Below are positions 1 to 9,650 of a stretch of DNA of 64,000 bases, in pieces. This DNA is from Tardiphaga sp. GTDB taxonomy: Bacteria > Pseudomonadota > Alphaproteobacteria > Rhizobiales > Xanthobacteraceae. Each line of letters begins with the position of its first letter. Position 1 is the stretch's first letter. Below the pieces are notes generated by a model. That model searched no databases and was not told the origin of the DNA. It worked only from the letters and a program-made list of their open reading frames with translations. The DNA lies in assembly GCF_028290495.1 (NCBI RefSeq), contig NZ_JAQGJT010000017.1, positions 1 to 64,000 on the forward strand, read 5' to 3'. Made by a program: the position numbers and the translations under genes.

Positions 1-267
1 CGCGGCCGGGTTTGTTACCGGCTGTTGGAAAATTTTTCGCAAAGGGCTTTTGCAGGGGGCGCCGGGCCCGGATGAACTCCGGCCAAATTGTGTTATTTCG
101 TCTTTTTTCGGTCGAATCTTTCGGCAAGTGTGCGCCGCAACACGAGCGGCGCTTTCTCGACACCAGCCTCGAACTATCAGACTAGAGAAAGTTCTGAAGA
201 AGACGGGCTAATATGCCGCAACGCCGGCCCGGATATTCCAATCAAAAATAGCTTAAGGGAGATAGCC

Positions 268-1290
268 ATGCTCACACGCCGCCACGTCCTCGTCACAGCG
301 CTCGCCGCCCCGGCCATCCTGCGTTTCGGGACCGGAACGGCCCGGGCTGCGACCACGCTGAAAATATCGCACCAGTTTCCCGGCGGCACCGTCGACAAGG
401 GCGATTTCCGCGACCGGCTGTGCCGGGTGTTCGCCGCCGAGGTGGCCAAGCGCAGCGGCGGTGAGATCGCTGCCGAGATCTATCCGAACTCGTCGCTGAT
501 CAAGACCAATGCGCAATTCTCGGCAATGCGCAAAGGCGCGCTCGATATCAGCCTGTATCCGATGCCCTATGCCGGCGGCGAACTGCCGGAAACCAATATC
601 GGCCTGATGCCCGGCCTGGTCTCGACCTATGAGCAGGGCCTGCGCTGGAAAGACCAGCCGGTCGGCAAGGCGCTGACTGACTTCCTCGCCGACAAGGGCA
701 TCATCCTGCTGACCTGGATCTGGCAGGCCGGCGGCGTCGCCAGCCGCAACCGGCCGCTGCTGACGCCGGACGACGCCAAGGGGCTCAAGGTGCGCGGCGG
801 CTCACGCGAGATGGACATGGTGCTGCAGACCGCGGGCGCAGCCGTGCTGTCGGTGCCCTCCAACGAAATCTACGCGGCGATGCAGACCGGCGCCTGTGAC
901 GCCGGCATCACCTCCTCCACCAGCCTGATTTCGTTCCGGCTCGAAGAGGTGGCAAAGCACCTGACCTCAGGCGCCGGCGCGTCGTACTGGTTCATGCTGG
1001 AGCCGCTGATGATGTCGAAGGCGATCTTCGACAAGTTGCCGAAGAACCATCAGGACATTCTGCTGACGGTCGGCGCCGAGATGGAAGCGTTCGGCAAGAA
1101 GGGCGCTCAGGACGACGACGTCGAGGTCGCCAAGGTGTACGAGAAGGCCGGCGCCAAGGTCAGCGTGCTCGACGCCGCGACCGTCGGCAAATGGCGTGAC
1201 ATCGCCCGCGACACCGCCTGGAAGGACTACAGCGCCAAGACGCCGCTGGCCGCCAACCTGCTCAAGCTCGCCAACGACGTGGCGGCCTGA
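268..1290 (+). CDS. dctP: TRAP transporter periplasmic solute-binding protein (DctP family)
   Basis: This is the extracytoplasmic receptor of a TRAP transporter, which captures an organic acid or similar solute and hands it to DctQM. The first ~27 residues form an export signal with a Tat-like TRRHVL motif and an A-R-A cleavage site. The mature part starts TTLKISHQFPGG and has the DctP pattern of alternating strands and helices (340 aa total, normal for the family). I chose ATG 268 because an AAGGGA Shine-Dalgarno sits 7 bases upstream; the frame is open further 5' but that part is not protein-like. Its stop overlaps the dctQ start (TGATG), so the three genes form one operon. The substrate cannot be read from the sequence. 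No gene is visible in bases 1-267. Confidence 0.93.
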   Translation: MLTRRHVLVTALAAPAILRFGTGTARAATTLKISHQFPGGTVDKGDFRDRLCRVFAAEVAKRSGGEIAAEIYPNSSLIKTNAQFSAMRKGALDISLYPMPYAGGELPETNIGLMPGLVSTYEQGLRWKDQPVGKALTDFLADKGIILLTWIWQAGGVASRNRPLLTPDDAKGLKVRGGSREMDMVLQTAGAAVLSVPSNEIYAAMQTGACDAGITSSTSLISFRLEEVAKHLTSGAGASYWFMLEPLMMSKAIFDKLPKNHQDILLTVGAEMEAFGKKGAQDDDVEVAKVYEKAGAKVSVLDAATVGKWRDIARDTAWKDYSAKTPLAANLLKLANDVAA

Positions 1291-1838
1291 TGCACGGCGC
1301 ACTGCCCGATCACTTCGATCCTCCCGCTGCCGCGAGCCACCCGCTCGTGGCGGCGCTGGAGCGCGCGCTGGCGTTCTGCAACACCGTCATCGTGGTGCTG
1401 TCAGCGATCGCGCTGATCGCCGCCTGCCTGATCCTGAGCTACAGCGTGCTGACCCGCAGCGTGTTCCACAGCGCCACCTACTGGCAGGACGAGGCCGCAG
1501 TATTCCTGCTGGTCGGCGCCACCTTCATGACCGCCGCCTACGTGCAGGGCCAGCGCGGCCATATCGGCATCGAGGCCTTTATCGGGCTGCTGTCGCCGAT
1601 GGTCAACGCGATCCGGCTGTGGCTGGTCGATGTCGCCAGCCTCGTGTTCTGCGGCTTCTTCGCCTGGAAGTCATGGACGCTGACACATGAAGCCTGGGTC
1701 GATGGCCAGGTCTCGAATTCGATGTGGTCGCCGCCGCTCGCCATTCCCTATGCACTGATGGCCGCAGGCATGACGTTGCTGTGCGTGCAGATCCTGCTGC
1801 AGATCCTGATCCCGCTGACCCGCAAGGCCCGCCCGTGA
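1290..1838 (+). CDS. dctQ: TRAP transporter small permease (DctQ family)
   Basis: This is the small integral membrane subunit, which couples the binding protein to the large permease in the inner membrane. The 182-residue protein has four hydrophobic segments (about residues 30-52, 67-86, 105-127 and 148-172), the usual DctQ topology. The W-Q-D-E-A motif after the first helix pair is typical of the family. The start ATG overlaps the dctP stop, and the stop overlaps the GTG of dctM, indicating translational coupling of all three subunits. Confidence 0.92.
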   Translation: MHGALPDHFDPPAAASHPLVAALERALAFCNTVIVVLSAIALIAACLILSYSVLTRSVFHSATYWQDEAAVFLLVGATFMTAAYVQGQRGHIGIEAFIGLLSPMVNAIRLWLVDVASLVFCGFFAWKSWTLTHEAWVDGQVSNSMWSPPLAIPYALMAAGMTLLCVQILLQILIPLTRKARP

Positions 1839-3193
1839 CTGTACTTGGAATTGGAATTAGCTACGGCCTGGCCACGCTCGTCGCGATGTTCTCGGGAATG
1901 CCGATCGCCTTTGCGCTCGGCTCCGTCGCCGTGGTGTTCATGGCGATCTACATGCCGTCCGCCTCGCTCGATACGGTAACGCAGAACGTCTACGAGGAAA
2001 TGGCCTCGATCACGTTGCTGTCGATCCCGCTGTTCATCCTGAAGGGAGCCGCGATCGGCAAGTCGCGCGCGGGACAGGATCTCTACACCGCATTACATGC
2101 CTGGCTGCACAAGGTCCCGGGCGGCCTCGGCGTCGCCAACGTGTTCGCCTGCGCGCTGTTCGCGGCGATGGCCGGCTCCTCGCCTGCTACATGTTCGGCG
2201 ATCGGCTCGGCCGGCATTCCCGAAATGCGCAAGCGCGGCTATTCCGGCGGCTTCGCGGCGGGCATCATCGCCGCCGGCGGCACGCTCGGCATTTTGCTGC
2301 CGCCGTCGATCACCATGATTCTGTTTGCGGTGGCCGCCGAGAAATCGCTGGGACGGCTGTTCCTGGCCGGCATCGGCCCCGGCCTGCTGCTGGTAACGCT
2401 GTTCGGCACCTATGCCGTGTTCCGGTTCCGGCGCGAATACGCCACGGCGCACGCGGCCTATCTGCAGACCGGCGAGACCTCACCGATCCTCAAGCACGAC
2501 GACTTCACCATGAAGGAGCGCTTCAGCGTGCTGCCCCGCGTGCTGCCCTTCATCATCCTGCTCACCGGCGTGATGATCGCGCTGTATGGCGGCTACTCGA
2601 CGCCGTCGGAAACCGCAGGCCTCGGCGGCTTGCTGGCGCTGGCGCTGATCGCGGCAATCTACGGCGTGTGGCGGCCGCGTGACCTCGCGCCGATCCTGAA
2701 ATCCACCATCCGCGAATCCACCATGCTGATGATGATCATCGGCATGTCGCTGCTGTACTCCTACGTGATGAGCTACCTGCACATCTCGCAGTCGGTCGCG
2801 GAATCGATCGTCGCGATGCATCTGCCGCGCTGGGAACTGCTCGCCGCCATTCTGGTGATGGTGGTGATGCTCGGCTTCTTCCTGCCGCCCGTATCGATCA
2901 TCCTGATGACCGCGCCGATCGTGCTGCCGCCGCTGCGCGCCGCGGGCTTCGACATCATCTGGTTCGGCATCGTGATGACGATCGTGATGGAGATGGGGCT
3001 GATTCATCCGCCGGTCGGGTTGAACATCTTCGTGATCCGCAACGTCGCGCCCGACATCCCGCTCAGCGAGGTGATCTGGGGCACCGTGCCGTTCGTGCTG
3101 CTGATGATGTTCGCGGTGCTGCTGCTGTGCTTCGTGCCGGGGATCTCGACATTCCTGCCGGACCTGGTGATGGGACCGGACGGGGGACGGTAA
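1835..3193 (+). CDS. dctM: TRAP transporter large permease (DctM family)
   Basis: This is the transport channel subunit of the TRAP system, a Na+-driven secondary transporter. The protein of about 452 aa is almost entirely hydrophobic, with around 12 membrane segments. It carries DctM hallmarks: an M-A-G-S-S-P-A-T stretch near residue 115, a G-I-L-L-P-P-S segment near residue 150, and G-L-I-H-P-P-V-G-L-N in the C-terminal half. GTG 1835 overlaps the dctQ stop; the frame is open upstream to 1724, but that stretch overlaps dctQ and is not DctM-like. The gene ends 34 bp from the convergent HMG-CoA lyase gene. Confidence 0.93.
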   Translation: MTVLGIGISYGLATLVAMFSGMPIAFALGSVAVVFMAIYMPSASLDTVTQNVYEEMASITLLSIPLFILKGAAIGKSRAGQDLYTALHAWLHKVPGGLGVANVFACALFAAMAGSSPATCSAIGSAGIPEMRKRGYSGGFAAGIIAAGGTLGILLPPSITMILFAVAAEKSLGRLFLAGIGPGLLLVTLFGTYAVFRFRREYATAHAAYLQTGETSPILKHDDFTMKERFSVLPRVLPFIILLTGVMIALYGGYSTPSETAGLGGLLALALIAAIYGVWRPRDLAPILKSTIRESTMLMMIIGMSLLYSYVMSYLHISQSVAESIVAMHLPRWELLAAILVMVVMLGFFLPPVSIILMTAPIVLPPLRAAGFDIIWFGIVMTIVMEMGLIHPPVGLNIFVIRNVAPDIPLSEVIWGTVPFVLLMMFAVLLLCFVPGISTFLPDLVMGPDGGR

Positions 3194-3227
3194 CTCAAGA
3201 CTCTCCGCGTGACTGCGAGGGCGGCTG

Positions 3228-4130
3228 TTACTTCGCCCGCCGGCTCGCATTTATCGCGGACGCCACGCGGCTGACCGGCGGACGGCCGATCAGAACGCTG
3301 ATCGCATTGGTCGCGGCCAACAGCTTGTCCATGTCCACACCGGTCGAAATCCCCATGCCTTCCAGCATGTAGACCACGTCCTCGGTGCCGACATTGCCGG
3401 TGGCGCCGGGTGCATAGGGGCAGCCGCCGAGGCCGCCGGCGGCGGAGTCGATGACGCGGGCGCCCTCTTCCAGCCCCGCGTAGATATTGGCCAGCGCCTG
3501 CCCGTACGTGTCGTGGAAGTGCATCGCCAGGTTCTGCATGGGCACCGCCTCCGCACAGGCCCGCAGCAGCGCGCGGGCCTTTCTCGGCGTACCGACGCCG
3601 ATGGTGTCGCCGAGCGAAACCTCATAGCAACCGAGATCCCAAAGGGTGGTGGTGACATCCACGACCGCCTGCACATCCACCTCGCCGTCATACGGGCAGC
3701 CCAGCACGCAGGACACGTAGCCGCGCACCCGGATGCCGTCGGCCTGCGCGCGCGCGATGACCGGCTTGAAGCGCTCGATGGATTCTTGGACCGAGCAATT
3801 GATATTGGCCCGCGAAAACCCTTCGGAGGCCGACGCGAACACCGCGATGACTTTCGCACCGACGGCCTTCGCGCCCTCGTAGCCCTTCTCGTTGGGCACC
3901 AGCACATGGAATTCACCGGGCAGGTCCGCGACGCCGCGGAACACCTGATCCGAACCGATCATCTGCGGGATAGCCTTGGGCGACACGAACGAGCCGACCT
4001 CGACCGTGTCCAACCCGGCCGATACCAGCGCCTTCACGAAGGCGATACGATCCGCGACCGAAACCGGCGTCTTCTCGTTCTGAAGCCCGTCGCGCGGGCC
4101 CACTTCGACGATGCGAATGGAGTCGGTCAT
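3228..4130 (-). CDS. mvaB: hydroxymethylglutaryl-CoA lyase
   Basis: This enzyme cleaves HMG-CoA to acetyl-CoA and acetoacetate, the last step of leucine degradation. The 300-aa TIM-barrel protein begins with the HMGL-like VGPRDGLQNE signature (Arg and Asp of the active site). It has H-F-H-D-T-Y metal-ligand histidines around residue 205 and the catalytic-cysteine loop G-G-L-G-G-C-P-Y-A near residue 235. The ATG overlaps the stop of the upstream carboxylase alpha gene by 4 bp, so it is the last gene of a three-gene operon read right to left. Confidence 0.96.
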   Translation of the reverse strand: MTDSIRIVEVGPRDGLQNEKTPVSVADRIAFVKALVSAGLDTVEVGSFVSPKAIPQMIGSDQVFRGVADLPGEFHVLVPNEKGYEGAKAVGAKVIAVFASASEGFSRANINCSVQESIERFKPVIARAQADGIRVRGYVSCVLGCPYDGEVDVQAVVDVTTTLWDLGCYEVSLGDTIGVGTPRKARALLRACAEAVPMQNLAMHFHDTYGQALANIYAGLEEGARVIDSAAGGLGGCPYAPGATGNVGTEDVVYMLEGMGISTGVDMDKLLAATNAISVLIGRPPVSRVASAINASRRAK

Positions 4131-6136
4131 TCTGGATCAGCTTCAGAAGGTTCGACGACGGCGAGTTCGACGCCTTCCTGGACGATATCGCCGACCTTGC
4201 ATCGCAGGCTGGTGAGCTTGCCCGCGAACGGCGCGCGCAACGTCTGCTCCATTTTCATCACTTCCAGCGTCAGGATCGCTGCGCCCTTCTCGAGCAGCGC
4301 GCCCTCCTCAGCCAGCAGCGCCACCACGGTGCCGGGCAACGGCGCCACGATCTTGTCCTCGCCGACGTGCTCCTCGTCATCGCCGCCGAACGGATCGACC
4401 CAATGCATGTCGAAGCGCCCGTTGCGCGTACGCAGATAAAGTTCGTGGCCTTCGATGACTGCATGAGTGTGCGAGCGCGCGCCATCGAGCGTGAGATCGA
4501 AATCACCATGCGCGCCATATGATGCAGCGAACGCCAAGACGCGGTCCCCGATCAGCAGTTGCGACGGGCCGCTGCCATAGACCAGCGTTACCTTGTGCTC
4601 GCTATCGCTTTGGCGAAACCGGAACACGCGCTGACGGCGACCGACGGGCATCCATCCGGCGCTCTGCCACGGCGACGTCTCGGTGGCCCGTGCCTGCTCG
4701 ACGCCGAGGATCGCTGCGACGGCGGCGCAGAGTTCGAGTTCGCCGGGAGGCGCACCCGGCGGCGTCAGCGCCGTCAGCTCACGTTCAATGAAGCCGGTGT
4801 CGATGGTGTTGGCGCGAACATCGGGATGCGTCACCAGCGCCGACAGAAACGGAATGTTGGTCACGATGCCGCGAACGTCGGTGTCTTCCAGCCCGCGGTT
4901 GAGCCGGTCGATCGCCGCCTCGCGCGTCGGCGCCCAGGCGATCACCTTGGCGAGCATCGCGTCGTAATTTGGCGATACGCTGTCGCCTTCGCGGTAGCCG
5001 GCGTCGATGCGCAGTCCGTTGTCCTCTGCCGGCGTGCGCCATGTCGTGATGCGGCCGACCGACGGCATGAAATTCTTGTGCGGATTCTCCGCATAGACCC
5101 GCGCCTCGACGGCGTGGCCGTTCAATGTGATCTCGTCCTGCGCCAGCGGCAGCCTCTCGCCGAAGGCGACGCGCAACTGCCATTCGACCAGATCGACGCC
5201 TGAGATCAGTTCGGTGACGGGGTGCTCGACCTGCAGCCGCGTGTTCATCTCGATGAAGAACACCTCGTGGCCGTCGGAGACGAATTCGATGGTGCCGGCA
5301 CCGACATAGTTCACCGCGCCCGCTGCTTTTCGCGCAGCGGCGCAAACTGCCTCGCGCTGCGCAGGACCAAGTGTCGGCGACGGCGCTTCCTCGATCACCT
5401 TCTGGTGGCGGCGCTGCAAGGTGCATTCGCGCTCGAACAATGACACCAGATTGCCGTGGCTGTCGCCGACGATCTGCACCTCGATGTGACGGGGATTGTC
5501 GACGTATTTCTCAATCAGCATACGGTCATCGCCGAACGCAGCTTTCGCCTCGCGCTTGGCGCTGATGATCGCTGCCGCCAATTCACCGGCCGAGCGCACC
5601 ACGCGCATGCCGCGGCCGCCGCCGCCGGCCGACGCCTTCACCAGAACCGGAAAGCCGATCCGGTCTGCGGCTGACGCCAATGTCGCCTCATCTTGCGCCT
5701 CGCCGTGAAAACCCGGCACCAGCGGCACGCCGGCCTTCTCCATCAACGCCTTGGAGCCGGACTTCGAGCCCATCGCGGTGATCATGTCGGCGGTCGGGCC
5801 GACAAACACGATACCGGCATCCGCACAGGCCTGCGCGAATTCGGCGCTCTCCGAAAGAAAACCGTAACCGGGATGGATTGCCTCGGCGCCGGTTTTTCGC
5901 GCGGCGTCGATCACATTGGCAATGTTGAGATAGGAGTCGCGCGCACGCGCCGGGCCGATCAGCACGGCCTCGTCGGCGTCAGCGACATGCAGCGCGTCGG
6001 CGTCGGCCTCCGAATAGACCGCGACGGTGCGAAGCCCCATCGCGCGCGCGGTGCGGATGACACGGCAGGCGATCTCGCCACGGTTGGCGATCAGCAGCGT
6101 GCGAAATGGCTTATAGAGAGCGGGAGTGGCCATCAT
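4127..6136 (-). CDS. mccA: methylcrotonoyl-CoA carboxylase, biotin-containing alpha subunit
   Basis: This subunit carboxylates its own biotin with ATP and bicarbonate, for transfer to 3-methylcrotonyl-CoA by the beta subunit. Domain order in the ~669 aa: biotin carboxylase N-domain (LLIANRGEIACRVIRTA), ATP-grasp with a glycine-rich loop (K-A-S-A-G-G-G-G-R-G-M), biotin carboxylase C-domain, a variable linker, and a C-terminal biotinyl domain with E-V-M-K-M-E, whose Lys takes biotin. The usual motif is A-M-K-M, so the Val is a mild variant. I use ATG 6136, which overlaps the mccB stop; a longer open frame extends inside mccB and is not carboxylase-like. The neighbouring HMG-CoA lyase supports methylcrotonyl-CoA rather than propionyl-CoA or acetyl-CoA as substrate. 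Confidence 0.94.
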   Translation of the reverse strand: MMATPALYKPFRTLLIANRGEIACRVIRTARAMGLRTVAVYSEADADALHVADADEAVLIGPARARDSYLNIANVIDAARKTGAEAIHPGYGFLSESAEFAQACADAGIVFVGPTADMITAMGSKSGSKALMEKAGVPLVPGFHGEAQDEATLASAADRIGFPVLVKASAGGGGRGMRVVRSAGELAAAIISAKREAKAAFGDDRMLIEKYVDNPRHIEVQIVGDSHGNLVSLFERECTLQRRHQKVIEEAPSPTLGPAQREAVCAAARKAAGAVNYVGAGTIEFVSDGHEVFFIEMNTRLQVEHPVTELISGVDLVEWQLRVAFGERLPLAQDEITLNGHAVEARVYAENPHKNFMPSVGRITTWRTPAEDNGLRIDAGYREGDSVSPNYDAMLAKVIAWAPTREAAIDRLNRGLEDTDVRGIVTNIPFLSALVTHPDVRANTIDTGFIERELTALTPPGAPPGELELCAAVAAILGVEQARATETSPWQSAGWMPVGRRQRVFRFRQSDSEHKVTLVYGSGPSQLLIGDRVLAFAASYGAHGDFDLTLDGARSHTHAVIEGHELYLRTRNGRFDMHWVDPFGGDDEEHVGEDKIVAPLPGTVVALLAEEGALLEKGAAILTLEVMKMEQTLRAPFAGKLTSLRCKVGDIVQEGVELAVVEPSEADPE

Positions 6137-7740
6137 CACATCCTGAACAGGCCGAAGCGCGTCGGCTCGATCGGCGCATTGGCCGAGGCCGACAGGCCCA
6201 GTCCCAGCACCAGGCGGGTATCGGCGGGATCGATCACGCCGTCGTCCCACAGCCGCGCGGTGGCGTAATACGGGCTGCCTTGGGTCTCGAATTGCTGCTT
6301 CGTCGGTGCGCGAAAAGCTTCTTCTTCCTCGGTCGACCATGAGCCGCCTTTCGCCTCGATATTGTCACGGCGCAGCGTGCTCAGCACCATCGCGGCCTGC
6401 TCGCCACCCATCACCGAGATCCGGGCATTCGGCCACATCCACAGGAAACGCGGCGAGTAGGCGCGGCCGCACATGCCGTAATTGCCGGCGCCGTAGGAGC
6501 CACCAATCACGACGGTGAACTTCGGCACATTCGCGGTGGCCACCGCCGTCACCAGCTTGGCGCCGTCGCGCGCGATGCCGCCGGCCTCGTATTTCTTGCC
6601 TACCATGAAGCCGGTGATGTTCTGCAGGAACACCAGCGGGATATTGCGCTGGCAGCATAGCTCGATGAAATGCGCGCCCTTCAGCGAGGACTCGCTGAAC
6701 AGGATGCCGTTGTTGGCGATGATGCCGACCGGAAAGCCCCAGATATGCGCGAAGCCTGTGATCAGCGTGGTGCCGTACAGCTTCTTGAATTCGTCGAATT
6801 CCGAGCCATCGACGATGCGCGCGATGATATCGTGCATGTCGAACGGTTTTCGCGCATCTGCCGGGATGACGCCGTACAGTTCGTCAGCCGCAAACAGCGG
6901 GTCACGCGGCGGCAGCAGATTCAGCGCGGCGCGTTCCGGCTGCTTCAGCGTGGCGACGATTTTTCGCGCGATGCCGATCGCGTGGCCGTCGTTCTGCGCG
7001 TAGTGATCGGTGACGCCCGAGTGCCGCGAATGCACGTCGGCGCCGCCGAGTTCTTCCGCGGTCACCACCTCGCCGGTCGCCGCCTTCACCAGCGGCGGGC
7101 CGCCGAGGAAGATGGTGCCCTGATTGCGTACGATAATGCTCTCGTCGGACATCGCCGGCATGTAGGCGCCGCCCGCCGTGCAGGACCCCATCACGATGGC
7201 GATCTGCGCGATGCCATCAGCCGACATCTGCGCCTGGTTGTAGAAGATGCGGCCGAAGTGGCGTTCGTCCGGGAAAATCTCGTCCTGCTGCGGCAGGAAC
7301 GCGCCGCCGGAATCCACCATGTAGATGCATGGCAGCCGGTTCTGCATCGCGATATCCTGCGCGCGCAGATGCTTCTTCACCGTCATGGGGTAGTAGGTGC
7401 CGCCCTTGATGGTGGCGTCGTTGGCGACGATCATGCATTCGCGCCCGCTGACGCGGCCGACGCCGGTGATGACGCTGGCGGAATGCACGTCACCGCCGTA
7501 CAGGCCGTGGGCGGCGAGCGGCGACAGTTCGAGGAAGGCGGTGCCGGGATCGATCAGAAGATCGACGCGCTCGCGCGCCAGCATCTTGCCGCGCGCCAGA
7601 TGCTTCTTCCGGGATGCCTCGCCGCCGCCGCCGGCGACCGCGCCGAGGCGGTCGCGCAATTCGGCGACCTGCGCCTGCATGGCTTCGACGTTGCACTTGA
7701 AATCAATTGATCCGGGATCGATGGTCGAGCGAAGCGGCAT
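6136..7740 (-). CDS. mccB: methylcrotonoyl-CoA carboxylase, carboxyltransferase beta subunit
   Basis: This subunit transfers CO2 from carboxybiotin to 3-methylcrotonyl-CoA, giving 3-methylglutaconyl-CoA. The 534 residues have the two crotonase-like halves of the acyl-CoA carboxyltransferase family. Motifs include [12 protein letters not shown], the oxyanion segment [11 protein letters not shown], and [11 protein letters not shown] in the second half, which fit methylcrotonyl-CoA carboxylase beta. It is the first gene of the operon. Isovaleryl-CoA dehydrogenase and methylglutaconyl-CoA hydratase genes, often co-clustered, are not adjacent here. Confidence 0.95.
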   Translation of the reverse strand: MPLRSTIDPGSIDFKCNVEAMQAQVAELRDRLGAVAGGGGEASRKKHLARGKMLARERVDLLIDPGTAFLELSPLAAHGLYGGDVHSASVITGVGRVSGRECMIVANDATIKGGTYYPMTVKKHLRAQDIAMQNRLPCIYMVDSGGAFLPQQDEIFPDERHFGRIFYNQAQMSADGIAQIAIVMGSCTAGGAYMPAMSDESIIVRNQGTIFLGGPPLVKAATGEVVTAEELGGADVHSRHSGVTDHYAQNDGHAIGIARKIVATLKQPERAALNLLPPRDPLFAADELYGVIPADARKPFDMHDIIARIVDGSEFDEFKKLYGTTLITGFAHIWGFPVGIIANNGILFSESSLKGAHFIELCCQRNIPLVFLQNITGFMVGKKYEAGGIARDGAKLVTAVATANVPKFTVVIGGSYGAGNYGMCGRAYSPRFLWMWPNARISVMGGEQAAMVLSTLRRDNIEAKGGSWSTEEEEAFRAPTKQQFETQGSPYYATARLWDDGVIDPADTRLVLGLGLSASANAPIEPTRFGLFRM

Positions 7741-7882
7741 CGGCTTCCGTTTCCCTGCGGTATTTTCTTGTTTGCACGCGGCCGGTTATCCGGCCGTCGC
7801 GATGGTGTCATTGCGTGCAGGTGGGACGCAACCCTGCTTTAGGCTGGCAGGGCCAGCCCGGCCGCCCGGAGCGGTCAGAAAC

Positions 7883-8188
7883 TCAGTGCGTCCAGGGCTC
7901 GGTGCGGCGGAACGCGAAATTGTCGGAATAGGCGATGGTGCGCGGCGCCCGCACCTTGGGTTCGATCACCTGGTAGGCGATGCCCTCGTTTTCGCAATAG
8001 GCGACCGCCTCTTCCTTGCTGTGGAAGTGCAGCGACAGCTGCTGCTTCATGTCGCCCGAACTGGTCCAGCCCATCAGCGGCTCGATCACCCGCGCCTGCT
8101 CCGGCTCGTAATCGAGCTGCCAGTCCCGGGTCTTGGCCAGCCCGGCCTGCATGGCGTTCTTGGCGGCCTTGAAGATGCGTGCGGTCAT
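7883..8188 (-). CDS. NADH-ubiquinone oxidoreductase accessory subunit, NDUFS4-like (ETC complex I family)
   Basis: This 101-aa protein matches the alphaproteobacterial homologue of the mitochondrial 18-kDa complex I subunit NDUFS4. Visible features are the N-terminal MTARIFKAAKNAMQAG, a W-x-L-x-Y/F-E segment, a W-T-S-S-G-D-M motif, and the F-H-S-K-E-E-A-V-A-Y-C helix before a short C-terminal tail. In this family the protein sits on the peripheral arm near the NADH module and stabilises assembly. It is monocistronic here, 140 bp upstream of mccB, with no other nuo gene nearby. Confidence 0.88.
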   Translation of the reverse strand: MTARIFKAAKNAMQAGLAKTRDWQLDYEPEQARVIEPLMGWTSSGDMKQQLSLHFHSKEEAVAYCENEGIAYQVIEPKVRAPRTIAYSDNFAFRRTEPWTH

Positions 8189-8407
8189 GAGTGCGACAGC
8201 CTCTTGAGATGCGACATTGCGCCAAACTGGTGGAATCGGCGCCGCCGATATACTGATTTACCGCGGGTTGCCCGCGATTCCGCCATCGGGCGGATCCTGG
8301 GTTTTGGTATATTCTTTCCACAGCGTCGTGACAATCGCGGTACGAAGCTGCTTAGTTCCCTATATTGCTCGATGTTGCCCGGTCCCAAACCAGCACGAAC
8401 GGCCCCC

Positions 8408-9592
8408 ATGGACATTCACGCCATTCTCCCCCCCAAAGGCCGCGACCTCCGGCTGGACCTGTTCCGCGGGATCGCCAACTGGGCGATTTTCCTCGACCAT
8501 ATCCCCGATAACGTCGTCAACTGGGTGACCACCCGGAACTACGGCTTCTCCGACGCCGCCGACCTGTTCGTGTTCATTTCCGGCTACACCGCGTCGTTCG
8601 TCTACGCCAAGATGATGCTGGATCGCGGCTTCATCGTCGGCGCCACCCGGCTGACCAAGCGGGTCTGGCAGCTCTACGTCGCCCACGTCATCCTGTTCGT
8701 AATCTACATCGCCGCCATTGGCTACGTGGCGCAGCGCTACAATGACCCCGACATCATCAACGAGTTCAATGTCGCGGGGCTGGTCGACAACCCGGTCCAG
8801 ACGCTGAGCCAGGGCCTGCTGCTGAAATTCAAGCCGCTCAATCTCGACGTTCTGCCGCTCTACATCGTGCTGATGGGCTTCTTCCCGCCGGTGCTGTGGC
8901 TGATGCTGCGCAAGCCGGATCTGACCATGCTCGGCTCGCTGGCGCTGTATTTCGCCGCCCGCCAGTTCGGCTGGAACCTGCCGGCCTACCCGTCCGGCGT
9001 CTGGTATTTCAATCCCTACACCTGGCAGTTGCTGTTCGTGTTCGGCGCCTGGTTTGCGCTCGGCGGCGCCGTCGAATCGCGCTCGGTGATCAAGTCGAAG
9101 GTGCTGCTGTATTTCGGCTTCGCCTACCTCGTGTTCTCGCTGATCATGACTATGGCCGGCCGCTTCCCGGACTACGGCCACATGATGCCCGACTGGCTGT
9201 TCGACGCCTTCAACCCCAACGACAAGACCAATCTGGCGCCGTACCGCGTGCTGCACTTTGTCATCATCGCCTTCTTCGTGACGCGCTTCATCTCGAAGGA
9301 CTCGCCGAGGCTGCAATGGAAAATCTTCGAGCCGATCATCAAATGCGGCCAGCAGTCGCTGGCGGTGTTCTGCGTCGGCGTGTTTCTGTCCTTCGTCGGC
9401 CACTTCCTGCTGATGGTGAGCTCGGGCTCCCTGCTGGCGCAGATCTTCGTCAGCGCTGCCGGCATCGGCCTGATGACCTGCGTGGCCTATTATATCTCGT
9501 GGTCGAAGAAACAGGACAAGCCGCTGCCCAAGCCGGCAGTTGCGGTGGCCGTGCCGACCACGGCATCGGCGCCGGACTCCAACCCGTCCTGA
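8408..9592 (+). CDS. opgC: OpgC family protein (osmoregulated periplasmic glucan modification, membrane acyltransferase-like)
   Basis: This 394-aa inner-membrane protein has about ten hydrophobic segments and the N-terminal pattern R-D-L-R-L-D-L-F-R-G, which with D-H-I-P and F-V-F-I-S-G-Y is characteristic of the OpgC family. In Rhodobacter sphaeroides OpgC is needed to succinylate periplasmic glucans; a similar decoration role is inferred here. The open frame runs far upstream to 7397, but only from ATG 8408 (PKGRDLRLDL follows) is it family-like, and the upstream part lies antisense to other genes. The C-terminal ~25 residues are a Lys/Pro/Ala-rich tail. No glucan synthase is adjacent. Confidence 0.88.
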   Translation: MDIHAILPPKGRDLRLDLFRGIANWAIFLDHIPDNVVNWVTTRNYGFSDAADLFVFISGYTASFVYAKMMLDRGFIVGATRLTKRVWQLYVAHVILFVIYIAAIGYVAQRYNDPDIINEFNVAGLVDNPVQTLSQGLLLKFKPLNLDVLPLYIVLMGFFPPVLWLMLRKPDLTMLGSLALYFAARQFGWNLPAYPSGVWYFNPYTWQLLFVFGAWFALGGAVESRSVIKSKVLLYFGFAYLVFSLIMTMAGRFPDYGHMMPDWLFDAFNPNDKTNLAPYRVLHFVIIAFFVTRFISKDSPRLQWKIFEPIIKCGQQSLAVFCVGVFLSFVGHFLLMVSSGSLLAQIFVSAAGIGLMTCVAYYISWSKKQDKPLPKPAVAVAVPTTASAPDSNPS

Positions 9593-9601
9593 GCATCACC
9601 A

Positions 9602-9627
9602 AGAAAAAGGGAGGGCACCGCCCTCCC
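9602..9627 (-). terminator. Rho-independent terminator of the Gly-rich secreted protein gene
   Basis: A perfect 8-bp stem (GGGAGGGC / GCCCTCCC) with a 3-nt loop lies just past the stop of the minus-strand gene at 9651. On the minus strand the stem is followed by CCTTTTTCTT, so it terminates that gene. It could also slow transcripts of opgC arriving from the other side. Confidence 0.75.
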
Positions 9628-9650
9628 CGTCGCCTAAATCGTGCTCTCGC

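Noticed and set aside
8189-8407. Possible tRNA-like segment upstream of opgC (ACTGGTGGAATCGGC)
   Set aside because: No acceptor or T-arm pairing can be drawn.
8360-9403. 347-codon minus-strand frame opposite opgC
   Set aside because: Same antisense composition artefact; no start signal and no family resemblance.
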